The notes: generated by a model from the sequence alone, not told the origin. Shown: positions 6,498 to 14,086, counted from the first letter of the stretch. The stretch: 17,038 bases of DNA from Burkholderiaceae bacterium (GCA_017998575.1 JAGOCV010000048.1:1-17038), one strand, 5' to 3'. Translations and numbers: made by a program.

Positions 6498-7703
6498 TCA
6501 GACGCGCTCGAAGATACCCGCTGCGCCCTGCCCCATGCCCACGCACATGGTGACCATGCCGTACTTGAGGTTCTTGCGCTGCAATGCGTGCACCACGGTG
6601 GCCGAGCGGATGGCACCCGTCGCGCCGAGCGGGTGGCCGAGCGCGATCGCCCCGCCCATCGGATTGACCCTGGATGCGTCGAGGCCCAGCGTGTTGATGA
6701 CGGCGAGCGACTGGGCGGCGAAAGCTTCGTTCAGCTCGATCCAGTCGATGTCTTCATGCCTGAGACCGGCATAACGCAGCGCGGCCGGAATCGCCTCGAT
6801 CGGACCGATGCCCATGAGGTGCGGCGGCACGCCGCGCGAGGCATAGCTCACGAAACGCGCCAGCGGCTTGAGGTTGTAGCGCTTGATGGCGGCCTCGCTG
6901 GCCAGGATCAGCGCGCCGGCGCCGTCGGACGTCTGCGAGCTGTTGCCTGCCGTCACCGAGCCGCGTGCGGCGAATACCGTTCGCAGCTTCGACAGACCTT
7001 CCGTGGTCGTGTCGGGACGCACACCTTCATCGATATCGACGGTGCGCGTGCGGGCCACGGGTTCGCCCGCCTCCAGGTCGACGCCACGGTCGGTCACCTC
7101 GATCGGCGTGATCTCGCTGGCGAACTCGCCGGCCTGAATGGCGGCCATCGCCTTCATGTGCGACCGGTACGCGAACTCATCCTGCGCTTCTCGGCTGACC
7201 TTCCACTGCTGCGCCACCTTCTCGGCCGTCAGGCCCATGCCGTAGGCGATGCCGTAGTCGTCGATGTTTTCGGTGTCGCGGAAGATGGTGGGCGAGAGCG
7301 AGGGCGAGTTGCCCATCATCGGCACCATGCTCATGCTCTCGGTGCCGGCGGCGATCATCACGTCGGACTCGCCGACGCGGATGCGGTCGGCTGCCATCTG
7401 CACGGCCGACAGGCCCGAGGCACAGAAGCGATTGACGGTGATGCCGCCCACGCTCTTGGGCAGGCCCGCGAGGATGGCGCCGATGCGCGCCACGTTCAGG
7501 CCCTGGGCACCTTCGGGAATCGCGCAGCCGCTGATCACGTCGTCGATCGCCGCCGGGTCGAGCGAAGGAACCTGTGCCAGCGCCGCGCGCAGCGTGGCGG
7601 CCAGCAGGTCGTCGGGCCGCATGTTGCGGAAGTAGCCCTTGTGCGAGCGGCCGATGGGCGTGCGCGTGGCGGCGACGATGTAGGCGTCTTGAATCTGTTT
7701 CAC
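6498..7703 (-). CDS. fadA: Acetyl-CoA acyltransferase (3-ketoacyl-CoA thiolase)
   Basis: A 401-residue thiolase that cleaves 3-ketoacyl-CoA with CoA to acetyl-CoA and a shortened acyl-CoA, the last step of beta-oxidation. The nucleophile is Cys94 (NRFCASGLSA), the proton-abstracting Cys is Cys387 (CVGMGQGAAG), and the His of the GHPLGATG motif is His357; NEAF lies between them. Length and residues are normal for the family. I start at GTG 7703 because AAGGAG (7715-7710) lies six bases upstream. A TTG at 7709 would sit directly against that sequence and is rejected. The gene follows the fused dehydrogenase/hydratase gene across a gap that holds a palindromic repeat, and a hairpin follows its stop codon. 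The gene symbol is assigned by function; several thiolase paralogues usually exist in such genomes. Confidence 0.95.
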   Translation of the reverse strand: MKQIQDAYIVAATRTPIGRSHKGYFRNMRPDDLLAATLRAALAQVPSLDPAAIDDVISGCAIPEGAQGLNVARIGAILAGLPKSVGGITVNRFCASGLSAVQMAADRIRVGESDVMIAAGTESMSMVPMMGNSPSLSPTIFRDTENIDDYGIAYGMGLTAEKVAQQWKVSREAQDEFAYRSHMKAMAAIQAGEFASEITPIEVTDRGVDLEAGEPVARTRTVDIDEGVRPDTTTEGLSKLRTVFAARGSVTAGNSSQTSDGAGALILASEAAIKRYNLKPLARFVSYASRGVPPHLMGIGPIEAIPAALRYAGLRHEDIDWIELNEAFAAQSLAVINTLGLDASRVNPMGGAIALGHPLGATGAIRSATVVHALQRKNLKYGMVTMCVGMGQGAAGIFERV

Positions 7704-7709
7704 AACCAA

Positions 7710-7715
7710 CTCCTT
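7710..7715 (-). promoter_or_regulatory. Ribosome binding site that decides the thiolase start
   Basis: AAGGAG on the minus strand is six bases from the GTG at 7703 and zero bases from the TTG at 7709. Only the GTG has workable spacing, so translation should start there with MKQIQDAYIV. Confidence 0.75.
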
Positions 7716-7737
7716 CGAGTCTTAATCCAGGGACACC

Positions 7738-7812
7738 GCGGAACCGGCTTTGCCGGGCCGCTGGTGGCGCCCCCTTGAGGGGGAGGCGGCCGCAGGCCGC
7801 TTCGGGGGTGGG
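7738..7812. repeat. GC-rich multi-hairpin palindromic repeat between the dehydrogenase/hydratase and thiolase genes
   Basis: About 75 bases that can fold into three consecutive hairpins. These are GCGG-AA-CCGGC-TTT-GCCGG-G-CCGC (7738-7761), CCCCCT-TG-AGGGGG (7770-7783) and GCGGCC-GCA-GGCCGC (7786-7800), followed by a G-rich end CGGGGGTGGG. It abuts the stop codon of the upstream gene at 7813. It shares its C5/G5 hairpin and trailing G-rich stretch with the element at 10099-10164. Short palindromic intergenic elements of this type are, to my knowledge, dispersed in Comamonadaceae genomes. Inside an operon it may alter mRNA stability or relative expression, which is inference. Confidence 0.75.
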
Positions 7813-10284
7813 CTAATTTCTGACAGGCTTGCCGGTAGAGAGCATGCCGAGGATGCGCTCCTGCGTTTTCGGGTGCTCGATCAGCGAACAGAAAGCCTGG
7901 CGTTCGAGCTTCATGAGATAAGCCTCGTCCACCAGCGTGCCGGCATCCACGTCGCCGCCAGTCACCACGCCGGCGATCAGGCTCGCGATGTGGAAGTCGT
8001 GCTGGCTGATGAAACCGCCGTCGCGCATGTTGACTAGCTGGCCCTGGATGGTGGCCTTGCCGCTGCGGCCGGCCACCGGGAAGGTGCGCGGCAGCGGCGC
8101 GCGCCAGCCGGCGTTGGCCATGGCCTTCGCCTCGCTGATGGCGACGTAGAGCAGCTCGTCCTTGTTGGGGACGATGGTGTCGCTCTCGAGCACGTATCCG
8201 AGCTTGCGGCTCTCCAGGGCGCTGGTGCCCACTTTGGCCATCGCCGCGGCGGTGAAGCCGTCGGTCACGAACTTGAGCAAGTCCTTGTCGGTGCTGGCGG
8301 TCGAATTCTCGGCCGCGCGGCGCGCGATGTAGGTCAGGCCGCCTGCACCCGGCACCAGGCCGACGCCGACTTCGACCAGGCCGATGTAGCTTTCCATCGC
8401 CACGACGCGCTTGTGCGAATGGACAGCCAGTTCGCAGCCACCGCCCAGCGCCAGGCCCCGGATGGCCGACACCACGGGCACGCTGGCGTAGCGCAGGCGC
8501 AGCATGGTCTGCTGCAGGAACTCCTCGGCGTCCGCCACGGCGGCCACGCCCACCGCCATGAAGGCCGGCAGCATGGCCTGCAGGTCGGCACCGGCCGAGA
8601 ACGGCTCGTCGCCGGACCAGATCACGAGGCCGTCGTAGTCAGCCTCAGCCATCTCGACCGCCTTCATCAGGCCTTCGGCCACCGTCGGGCTGATGGCATG
8701 CATCTTGGTCTTGATGCTGGCGATCAGCACGCCGGCCATGTCTTCGCGGTCGTGCGTCCAGAGTCGGATGTCGGCGTCTTCACGCACCGTGGTGCCGGCC
8801 GTCTTGAAGTCCTGCGCACCGCTGCCGAGCACGGCCTCGGGAAAGAGCTGGCGCCGGTGTACCGGCAGCACCCGGCGCGGCTCGAACTTCTTCGTCGTGG
8901 GATTCCACGAGCCTTCGGCCGTGTGCACGCCACCGGCGTCGGCCACGGGGCCCTTGAACACCCACTCGGGCAGCGGCGCTGTCGACAGCGCACGGCCGGC
9001 ATCGATGTCCTCCTGGATCATCTTCGCCACTTCGAGCCAGCCGGCCTGCTGCCAGAGCTCGAACGGGCCCTGCTGCATGCCGAAGCCCCAGCGCATGGCG
9101 AAGTCCACGTCGCGCGCGGTCTCGGCGATGGTGGCCAGGTGCACGGCCGCGTAGTGGAAGCTGTTGCGCAGAATGGCCCAGAGAAACTTGCCCTGCGCGC
9201 CCTCGGCATTGCGCAGAAGCTTGAGGCGCTCGCCGGCCGGCTTCCTGAGCATGCGGGTGTAGACCTCATCGCCCTTCTCACCGCCGGACACGTACTCCTT
9301 CGACTCCAGGTCGAAACGCAGCACGTCTCGCCCGACCTTCTTGTAGAAGCCGGCCTTGGACTTCTGCCCCAGGTTGCCCATCTCGAGCAGGGTCTTGAGC
9401 ACCCCGGGCGTGGCGAAGCTGCCGTAGAAGGGGTCGCTCTTCTCGTCGAGGTTGTCCTGCAGCGTCTTGATGACGTGGGCCATGGTGTCCAGGCCCACGA
9501 CGTCGGCGGTGCGGAAGGTACCGCTGGAGGCACGGCCCAGCTTCTTGCCCGTGAGGTCGTCCACCACGTCGTACGTGAGGCCGAAGTTCTCCACCTCCTT
9601 CATCGTGGCCAGCATGCCGGCGATGCCGACGCGGTTGGCGATGAAGTTGGGCGTGTCCTTGGCGCGCACCACGCCTTTGCCCAGGCCGGTGGTGACGAAG
9701 GTCTCCAGGTCATCGAGGATGCTGGGTTGCGTGGTGGGCGTGGCGATCAGCTCCACCAGATACATGTAGCGCGGCGGATTGAAGAAGTGGATGCCGCAGA
9801 AGCGCGGCTTGATCTCTTCGGGCAGTGCCTCGCTCAGCTTGGTGATCGAGAGGCCGGAGGTATTGGACGCCAGGATGGCGTGCTTCGCGACGTGCGGTGC
9901 GATCTTCCTGTAGAGGTCGAGCTTCCAGTCCATGCGCTCGGCGATGGCCTCGATGACCAGATCGCATTCGCCCAGCAACGCCATGTCGTCGTCGTAGTTG
10001 GCCTGCCGGATCAGCGCCGCGTCTTCAGCCACGCCCAGCGGGGAGGGCTTGAGCTTCTTGAGGTTCTCGACCGCGCGGGTGACGATGCCGTTCTTGGCGC
10101 CTGTTCCGCCGCCGGGCCGCCCCAAGGCGGAACGCGCCCCCTCGGGGGGTGTGGGGGTCTCAGTTTTCGCAGGGAGGTCGAACAGGATGACGGGCACCTT
10201 CACGTTGACGAGATGGGCCGCGATCTGCGCGCCCATCACGCCAGCGCCGAGCACGGCGACTTTCTTCACTTGAAATCGGGACAT
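7813..10284 (-). CDS. Fused 3-hydroxyacyl-CoA dehydrogenase / enoyl-CoA hydratase (FadN-like domain order)
   Basis: An 823-residue bifunctional beta-oxidation enzyme that hydrates 2-enoyl-CoA and oxidises the resulting 3-hydroxyacyl-CoA with NAD. The dehydrogenase part comes first, as in Bacillus FadN and unlike E. coli FadB. The Rossmann motif is GAGVMG at 13-18, with Asp36 ending the second strand as the NAD-ribose ligand. The catalytic pair is His166 (GIHFFNP) and Glu178. The dehydrogenase C-terminal domain follows from about residue 213. The hydratase part starts near residue 545 and keeps both catalytic Glu residues, Glu618 (GGGCELA) and Glu638 (LVEVG). Residues 41-62 are a foreign, Pro/Gly/Thr-rich insert encoded by a palindromic repeat. 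AAGGA precedes the ATG and overlaps the stop codon of the DUF2147 gene, suggesting translational coupling. A functional product is likely because the frame is intact. Confidence 0.94.
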   Translation of the reverse strand: MSRFQVKKVAVLGAGVMGAQIAAHLVNVKVPVILFDLPAKTETPTPPEGARSALGRPGGGTGAKNGIVTRAVENLKKLKPSPLGVAEDAALIRQANYDDDMALLGECDLVIEAIAERMDWKLDLYRKIAPHVAKHAILASNTSGLSITKLSEALPEEIKPRFCGIHFFNPPRYMYLVELIATPTTQPSILDDLETFVTTGLGKGVVRAKDTPNFIANRVGIAGMLATMKEVENFGLTYDVVDDLTGKKLGRASSGTFRTADVVGLDTMAHVIKTLQDNLDEKSDPFYGSFATPGVLKTLLEMGNLGQKSKAGFYKKVGRDVLRFDLESKEYVSGGEKGDEVYTRMLRKPAGERLKLLRNAEGAQGKFLWAILRNSFHYAAVHLATIAETARDVDFAMRWGFGMQQGPFELWQQAGWLEVAKMIQEDIDAGRALSTAPLPEWVFKGPVADAGGVHTAEGSWNPTTKKFEPRRVLPVHRRQLFPEAVLGSGAQDFKTAGTTVREDADIRLWTHDREDMAGVLIASIKTKMHAISPTVAEGLMKAVEMAEADYDGLVIWSGDEPFSAGADLQAMLPAFMAVGVAAVADAEEFLQQTMLRLRYASVPVVSAIRGLALGGGCELAVHSHKRVVAMESYIGLVEVGVGLVPGAGGLTYIARRAAENSTASTDKDLLKFVTDGFTAAAMAKVGTSALESRKLGYVLESDTIVPNKDELLYVAISEAKAMANAGWRAPLPRTFPVAGRSGKATIQGQLVNMRDGGFISQHDFHIASLIAGVVTGGDVDAGTLVDEAYLMKLERQAFCSLIEHPKTQERILGMLSTGKPVRN
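10099..10164. repeat. Palindromic repeat inserted in frame inside the dehydrogenase/hydratase coding sequence
   Basis: Within the coding sequence, inverted repeats GTTCCGCC (10103-10110) and GGCGGAAC (10126-10133) are followed by CCCCC-TC-GGGGG (10137-10148) and a GTGGGGGT run. The 66 bases are translated as residues 41-62 (TETPTPPEGA to PGGGTG), which interrupt the conserved path from FDLPAK to KNGIVTRA. The length is a multiple of three and no stop codon appears on the coding strand. It shares hairpin structure with the intergenic element at 7738-7812. The exact ends are estimated from the protein. Confidence 0.75.
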
Positions 10285-10292
10285 GGGTTTCC

Positions 10293-10733
10293 TTAGTTCA
10301 CGCGCACCCAGGTCTGCGTACGCCCGAGCAGGGCGATGCCGACGAAGCCGCGCATTTCGAGTTTCTTGCCGCCGTCGATGGGCGTGAGGCGCGCCGAGTA
10401 GACGGTGCCGGATTCAGGGTCGACGATCTTGCCGCCTTCCCAGACATCCTTGCCTTCCGTCTTCTTCGCGCCCCGGAGGATCTCGAGCCCGATCAGCGGC
10501 TTGTCCTTGCGGTCGTCCTCGCATTTGTCGCAGCGCTGGGCCTGGTCGGCCTCCTTGCGCAGCAGTTTGTCGATGCGGCCGAACAGCTGGCCGTCGCGTT
10601 CCGTGATGACCACCTCGGTCTTCGCCTCACCGGTCTTGTCGTCGATGGTGCGCCAGGTGCCCACGGGCGTGACCTGGGCCGAGGCCGCGGCCGACAGCAG
10701 TGCGAGCGAGGCAAGTACGAACAGCTTCTTCAT
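10293..10733 (-). CDS. Secreted DUF2147 family protein
   Basis: A 146-residue protein with a clear signal peptide (Lys-Lys, a hydrophobic core, then ASAQ with probable cleavage after Ala19), so it should act in the periplasm. The remainder matches the DUF2147 pattern: VGTWRTIDDKTGEAKTEVVI, then ERDGQLFGRI, a Cys pair at 68 and 71 (RCDKCEDD), the IVDPESGTVYSA stretch and a closing RTQTWVRV. The biochemical role of the family is unknown. Its beta-barrel-like pattern suggests a small lipocalin-like domain, which is inference. AGGAGA lies eight bases before the ATG. It sits inside the beta-oxidation operon, 43 bases after the acyl-CoA dehydrogenase, and its TAA is embedded in the ribosome binding site of the next gene. 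A role in fatty acid uptake or envelope adaptation is possible but unproven. Confidence 0.9.
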   Translation of the reverse strand: MKKLFVLASLALLSAAASAQVTPVGTWRTIDDKTGEAKTEVVITERDGQLFGRIDKLLRKEADQAQRCDKCEDDRKDKPLIGLEILRGAKKTEGKDVWEGGKIVDPESGTVYSARLTPIDGGKKLEMRGFVGIALLGRTQTWVRVN

Positions 10734-10776
10734 GGCTCGTGTCTCCTGTGTATTTCTCGTGCGTGCGGGCAGGCCT

Positions 10777-12573
10777 TCAGGCCAGCGCCGCGTCGGTGTC
10801 CATCAGCACCTTGCTGCCGGCACGCGCGGTGCGCATCAGCGTCGCGGTCTCGGGGAACAGCTTGGCGAAGTAGAAGCGCGCGGTCTGCAGCTTGGCCTGG
10901 TAGAACGGGTCGGTGTTGCCGGCCGCGATCTCGCGCAGCGCAACCTGGGCCATGCGGGCGAACAGGTAGCCGAACACCAGATGCCCGGCCACGCGCAGAT
11001 AGTCCACGGCCGCGGCGCCGACTTCGTCGGGGTTCTGGAAGCCCTTGAAGCCGATCTCGGTGGTGAACTTGGTCATCTGGTCGCCCAGGTAGGCCACCGG
11101 GTTGATGAATTCGGCCATCTTCTCGTTCACGCCCTCTTCTTCCACCAGCTTCGCCACCAGCTTGCCGAACTTCTTCAGCGTGGCGCCCTGGTTGCCCAGC
11201 ACCTTGCGGCCCAGCAGGTCCAGGCTCTGGATGGTGTTGGTGCCTTCGTAGATCATGTTGATGCGGTTGTCCCGCACGAACTGCTCCATGCCCCATTCCT
11301 TGATGAAGCCATGGCCGCCGAAGACCTGCATGCAGGCATTGGTGGCGATGTGGCCGTTGTCGGTGATGAAGGCCTTGACGATGGGGGTGAGCAGCGCCAC
11401 CAGTTCGTCGCTGTCCTTGCGCACCTTCTCGTCCGGGTGGTGGTGGGCCTGGTCGAGCAGCAAGGTGCCGAAGATCTGCAGCGCGCGGCCGCCTTCGGCG
11501 TAAGCCTTGGCAGTGAGCAGCATCTTGCGCACGTCGGGGTGCACGATGATCGGATCGGCTTCCTTGTCGCGCGCCTTGGTGCCCGACAGGCTGCGCATCT
11601 GGATGCGGTCCTTGGCATAGGCCAGCGCGTTCTGGTAGGCCACCTCGGTCAGGCCCAGCGACTGGTTACCCACGCCCAGGCGGGCAGCATTCATCATCAC
11701 GAACATCGCGGCCAGGCCCTTGTTGGGCTGACCCACCATCGTGCCGATGGCGCCGTCCAGCGCGATCTGCGCCGTGGCGTTGCCGTGGATGCCCATCTTG
11801 TGCTCGAGGCCCGTGCAGACGATGGGGTTACGCTCGCCCAGCGAGCCGTCGGCCTTGACGTGGTACTTGGGCACAACGAACAGGCTGATGCCCTTGCTGC
11901 CCTTGGGCGCATCGGGCAGGCGGGCCAGCACCAGGTGGACGATGTTGGACGTGAAATCGTGTTCGCCCGCACTGATGAAGATCTTGTTGCCGGTCAGCTT
12001 GTACGTGCCGTCGGCCTGCGGCTCGGCCTTGGTGCGCAGCAGGCCGAGATCGGTGCCGCAGTGCGGCTCGGTCAGGCACATGGTGCCCGTCCATTCGCCG
12101 CTGGTGAGCTTGGGCAGGTAGGTCTTCTTCTGCTCGTCGGTGCCGTGGGCCACCAGCGCCTCGTAGGCGCCGTGCGACAGGCCGGGGTACATCGTCCAGG
12201 CCTGATTGGCGCTGTTGAGCATTTCGTAGAGACACTGGTTGAGCACGAACGGCAGGCCCTGGCCGCCGAATTCGGGTTCGCACGACAGCGCGGCCCAACC
12301 ACCTTCGACGTACTTGGCGTAGGCTTCCTTGAAGCCCTTGGGCGTCTTCACTTCATGGGTGGCCTTGTCGAGAACGCAGCCCTCCTCGTCGCCCGAGATG
12401 TTGAGCGGGAAGGTCACTTCCGCGGCGAACTTGCCGGCTTCTTCGAGCACGGCGTTGATGGTGTCCACATCCACCTCGGCATGGCGCGGCATGGCCTTGT
12501 AGGCATCCGTGACCTTGAAGACTTCGTGCATCACGAACTGCATGTCGCGCAGGGGCGGGGAATAGGTGGGCAT
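10777..12573 (-). CDS. Acyl-CoA dehydrogenase, large C-terminally extended type
   Basis: A 598-residue FAD-dependent acyl-CoA dehydrogenase catalysing the first beta-oxidation step, the formation of trans-2-enoyl-CoA. The length and the start MPTYSPPLRDMQF match the roughly 600-residue subfamily that carries an extra helical C-terminal domain, which includes DmdC-like and FadE5-like enzymes. Visible landmarks are CLTEPHCGTDLGLLRTKA in the flavin-binding region, KIFISAGEHDFTSNIVHLVL, and the catalytic base Glu443 in MIYEGTNTIQSLDLLGRK. The C-terminal extension covers about residues 455-598. AGGAG, ten bases before the ATG, overlaps the last codons of tetR, so the two genes are probably coupled. 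The chain-length preference cannot be read from the sequence. It lies at the head of the catabolic part of the operon. Confidence 0.94.
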   Translation of the reverse strand: MPTYSPPLRDMQFVMHEVFKVTDAYKAMPRHAEVDVDTINAVLEEAGKFAAEVTFPLNISGDEEGCVLDKATHEVKTPKGFKEAYAKYVEGGWAALSCEPEFGGQGLPFVLNQCLYEMLNSANQAWTMYPGLSHGAYEALVAHGTDEQKKTYLPKLTSGEWTGTMCLTEPHCGTDLGLLRTKAEPQADGTYKLTGNKIFISAGEHDFTSNIVHLVLARLPDAPKGSKGISLFVVPKYHVKADGSLGERNPIVCTGLEHKMGIHGNATAQIALDGAIGTMVGQPNKGLAAMFVMMNAARLGVGNQSLGLTEVAYQNALAYAKDRIQMRSLSGTKARDKEADPIIVHPDVRKMLLTAKAYAEGGRALQIFGTLLLDQAHHHPDEKVRKDSDELVALLTPIVKAFITDNGHIATNACMQVFGGHGFIKEWGMEQFVRDNRINMIYEGTNTIQSLDLLGRKVLGNQGATLKKFGKLVAKLVEEEGVNEKMAEFINPVAYLGDQMTKFTTEIGFKGFQNPDEVGAAAVDYLRVAGHLVFGYLFARMAQVALREIAAGNTDPFYQAKLQTARFYFAKLFPETATLMRTARAGSKVLMDTDAALA

Positions 12574-12580
12574 GTCTGTC

Positions 12581-13306
12581 TTACTCCTGGGTGGATTTTC
12601 TGGGGGAAGGTGAAGGGGCCGTGACGCGCGCGCCGGCAGACGTCAGGTGAGGAGAAACGATGTTGTCGAAGCCGCGCACGCCGCGCTCGATCGAGCCTGG
12701 CGTGCGCAGGAAACGTGCCTCGTAATGCAGCGCGAGGATGAGGCCGTGAATCTCGAACAGCAGCTGATCGGCATCGATACCGGCGCGCAGGTGGCCCTGG
12801 GCCACCGCCTGCACCACGGCCCGGCGCATCGCTGCCAACCATGTCTGGACAGATGACGCGAGCGCATCGCGCACCGGGCCAGGCCGGTCGTCGAACTCGA
12901 CCGCGCCACTGATGTAGATGCAGCCGGCTTCCAGCTCGACGGAGGTGCGCTGCATCCAGTTGCCGAACATGGCACGCAGGCGTGGCAGGCCACGCGGCTC
13001 GCGCAACGCGGGGTAGAACACTTCGGCCTCGAAGCGCTCATGGTATTCGCGCACCACCGAAATCTGCAGTTCTTCGCGCGAGCCGAAATGCGCGAAGACC
13101 CCGGACTTGCTCATGCCCGTGGCCTCGGCCACCGCGCCGATGGACAGCCCTTCGAGCCCGATCTGAGCCGCCAGGCCGAGCGCTGCGTCGACAATCACGG
13201 CCTTGGTCTGCTGACCCTTGTGCAAACCGCGCGCGCGCGCCGGCGAGCCGCCTGCCGAGGCAGCAGTGGCGGTGCGGGGAGCGCGGACAGGAGCAGTCGT
13301 GGCCAT
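12581..13306 (-). CDS. TetR-family regulator of the beta-oxidation operon
   Basis: A 241-residue TetR-family protein. A disordered, Ala/Arg-rich tail of about 28 residues precedes the DNA-binding domain. The helix-turn-helix is LSIGAVAEATGMSKSGVFAHFGSREEL, roughly residues 54-80. The C-terminal ligand domain contains LEAGCIYISGAVEFDDRPGPV. Its stop codon lies seven bases before the acyl-CoA dehydrogenase start, so it is the first gene of that operon. A palindrome 13 bases upstream of its start is a likely operator, implying autorepression of the whole operon. By position it resembles the betaproteobacterial fatty acid regulators described as FadP, with acyl-CoA as a possible inducer, but I cannot confirm orthology. 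No clear Shine-Dalgarno sequence precedes the ATG. Confidence 0.9.
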   Translation of the reverse strand: MATTAPVRAPRTATAASAGGSPARARGLHKGQQTKAVIVDAALGLAAQIGLEGLSIGAVAEATGMSKSGVFAHFGSREELQISVVREYHERFEAEVFYPALREPRGLPRLRAMFGNWMQRTSVELEAGCIYISGAVEFDDRPGPVRDALASSVQTWLAAMRRAVVQAVAQGHLRAGIDADQLLFEIHGLILALHYEARFLRTPGSIERGVRGFDNIVSPHLTSAGARVTAPSPSPRKSTQE

Positions 13307-13319
13307 GGATGAATAAAAC

Positions 13320-13331
13320 GAACGGTCGTTC
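13320..13331. promoter_or_regulatory. Candidate TetR operator palindrome upstream of the beta-oxidation operon
   Basis: GAACG-GT-CGTTC has two perfect 5-base arms around a 2-base centre. It lies in an unusually AT-rich patch 13 bases before the tetR start codon, where it would overlap the promoter or the transcript start. GAACG/CGTTC half-sites are common for TetR regulators of fatty acid genes. I saw no second intergenic copy in the window. Confidence 0.6.
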
Positions 13332-13394
13332 TATTTTCCACAGAATCCTGCCTCAGGCAACCCCCGCTCGTCCACCCGGGCAACCGGGCCGCGC

Positions 13395-13424
13395 CAAAAG
13401 AAAAGGCCCGCACGCAGCGGGCCT
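13395..13424 (-). terminator. Intrinsic terminator of the slmA-like gene
   Basis: Read on the minus strand, an 8-base stem AGGCCCGC/GCGGGCCT (13424-13404) with a 5-base loop is followed by TTTCTTTT, the classic form of a Rho-independent terminator. It starts 20 bases after the slmA-like stop codon and separates that gene from the tetR beta-oxidation operon. Confidence 0.9.
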
Positions 13425-13444
13425 GTGGGAACGGTTGACCGGGA

Positions 13445-14086
13445 TCAGAGCATCAGCGCAAGGCTGGCGTCGAGGTGTTCCGAGGGCAGACGCCGGAAGC
13501 CCGATCGCGCGAAACGCTGCAGGCGCCCCGCCGCAAAAGCAGTCAGCGTGGAGGCCCGCACATTTGCATCCACGGTCGGCGTGGCCGAGCCCGATATCTC
13601 GGACGGCGTACGCAGCGCCTGGCGCAGCGTCGACTCGATACGGTCGAAGAACTGGTTCATACGCTGCTGCAGGCGATCGTTCTCGTACACCAGCGCATCG
13701 CCCACCATCACGCGCGTCATGCCCGGGTTCTTTTCGGCGAACTGCATCAGCATGGCGATCACGCGGGCGGCCTGCACGTTGCCATCGCCTTCCCGCTCGG
13801 TGATCTGGTTGACCAGCGTGAACACGCTCTGCTCGATAAATTCGATGAGGCCTTCGAACATCTGGGCCTTGCTGGCGAAGTGGCGATACAACGCGGCTTC
13901 GCTGACTTCGAGCCGGGCGGCCAGGGCCGCCGTCGTGACCCGCTCGGCCCCCGGCTGCTCGAGCATGGTGGCCAGTGCCTGCAGGATCTGGACCCGGCGC
14001 TCACCGGGCTTGGGTCGCTTGCGCACCGCAGGGGCGGCATCAGCGCCCGACGAATCGGTGGAGGGTGAGGTCTCTACGTCTGACAT
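13445..14086 (-). CDS. slmA: SlmA-like TetR-family nucleoid occlusion factor
   Basis: A 213-residue TetR-family protein strongly resembling proteins annotated as SlmA, which in E. coli binds specific chromosomal sites and blocks FtsZ ring assembly over the nucleoid. The charged segment RKRPKPGERRVQILQALATM is followed by the helix-turn-helix TTAALAARLEVSEAALYRHF and then SKAQMFEGLIEFIEQSVFTL, all very typical of this family. The frame is open up to 14146, but the upstream part looks non-coding, and the ATG at 14086 gives the expected short acidic N-terminal tail (MSDVETSP). No clear Shine-Dalgarno sequence is seen. Whether the betaproteobacterial protein acts in nucleoid occlusion like its E. 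coli namesake is inferred from similarity. It lies 63 bases downstream of the sensor kinase gene and ends at a strong terminator. Confidence 0.88.
   Translation of the reverse strand: MSDVETSPSTDSSGADAAPAVRKRPKPGERRVQILQALATMLEQPGAERVTTAALAARLEVSEAALYRHFASKAQMFEGLIEFIEQSVFTLVNQITEREGDGNVQAARVIAMLMQFAEKNPGMTRVMVGDALVYENDRLQQRMNQFFDRIESTLRQALRTPSEISGSATPTVDANVRASTLTAFAAGRLQRFARSGFRRLPSEHLDASLALML

Noticed and set aside
6276..6616. A 113-codon frame that includes the first half of the broken small gene
   Set aside because: Its upstream part overlaps the end of the thiolase gene and the terminator hairpin. The strong ribosome binding site supports the internal ATG at 6385 instead.
7701..7709. 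TTG at 7709 as the thiolase start
   Set aside because: It would begin directly against the AAGGAG ribosome binding site with no spacing. The GTG at 7703 has six bases and gives the usual N-terminus.
6333..7778. Plus-strand open frame of 481 codons opposite the thiolase
   Set aside because: It is antisense to a thiolase with an intact catalytic triad, and runs through a hairpin and a repeat, with no domain.
8972..8986. Palindrome CTGTCGACAG as a second ECF42 or regulator site
   Set aside because: It lies inside the dehydrogenase/hydratase coding sequence, and no CGTC/CGAC element follows at the right distance in a meaningful position.
8413..10296. Long plus-strand open frame (627 codons) opposite the dehydrogenase/hydratase gene
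   Set aside because: It is a composition-driven antisense frame with no domain or motif; the minus-strand gene has all catalytic residues.
10405..12624. Long plus-strand open frame (739 codons) opposite the DUF2147 and acyl-CoA dehydrogenase genes
   Set aside because: It crosses two real genes and their intergenic gap, and has low-complexity composition rich in His, Gly and Val without motifs.
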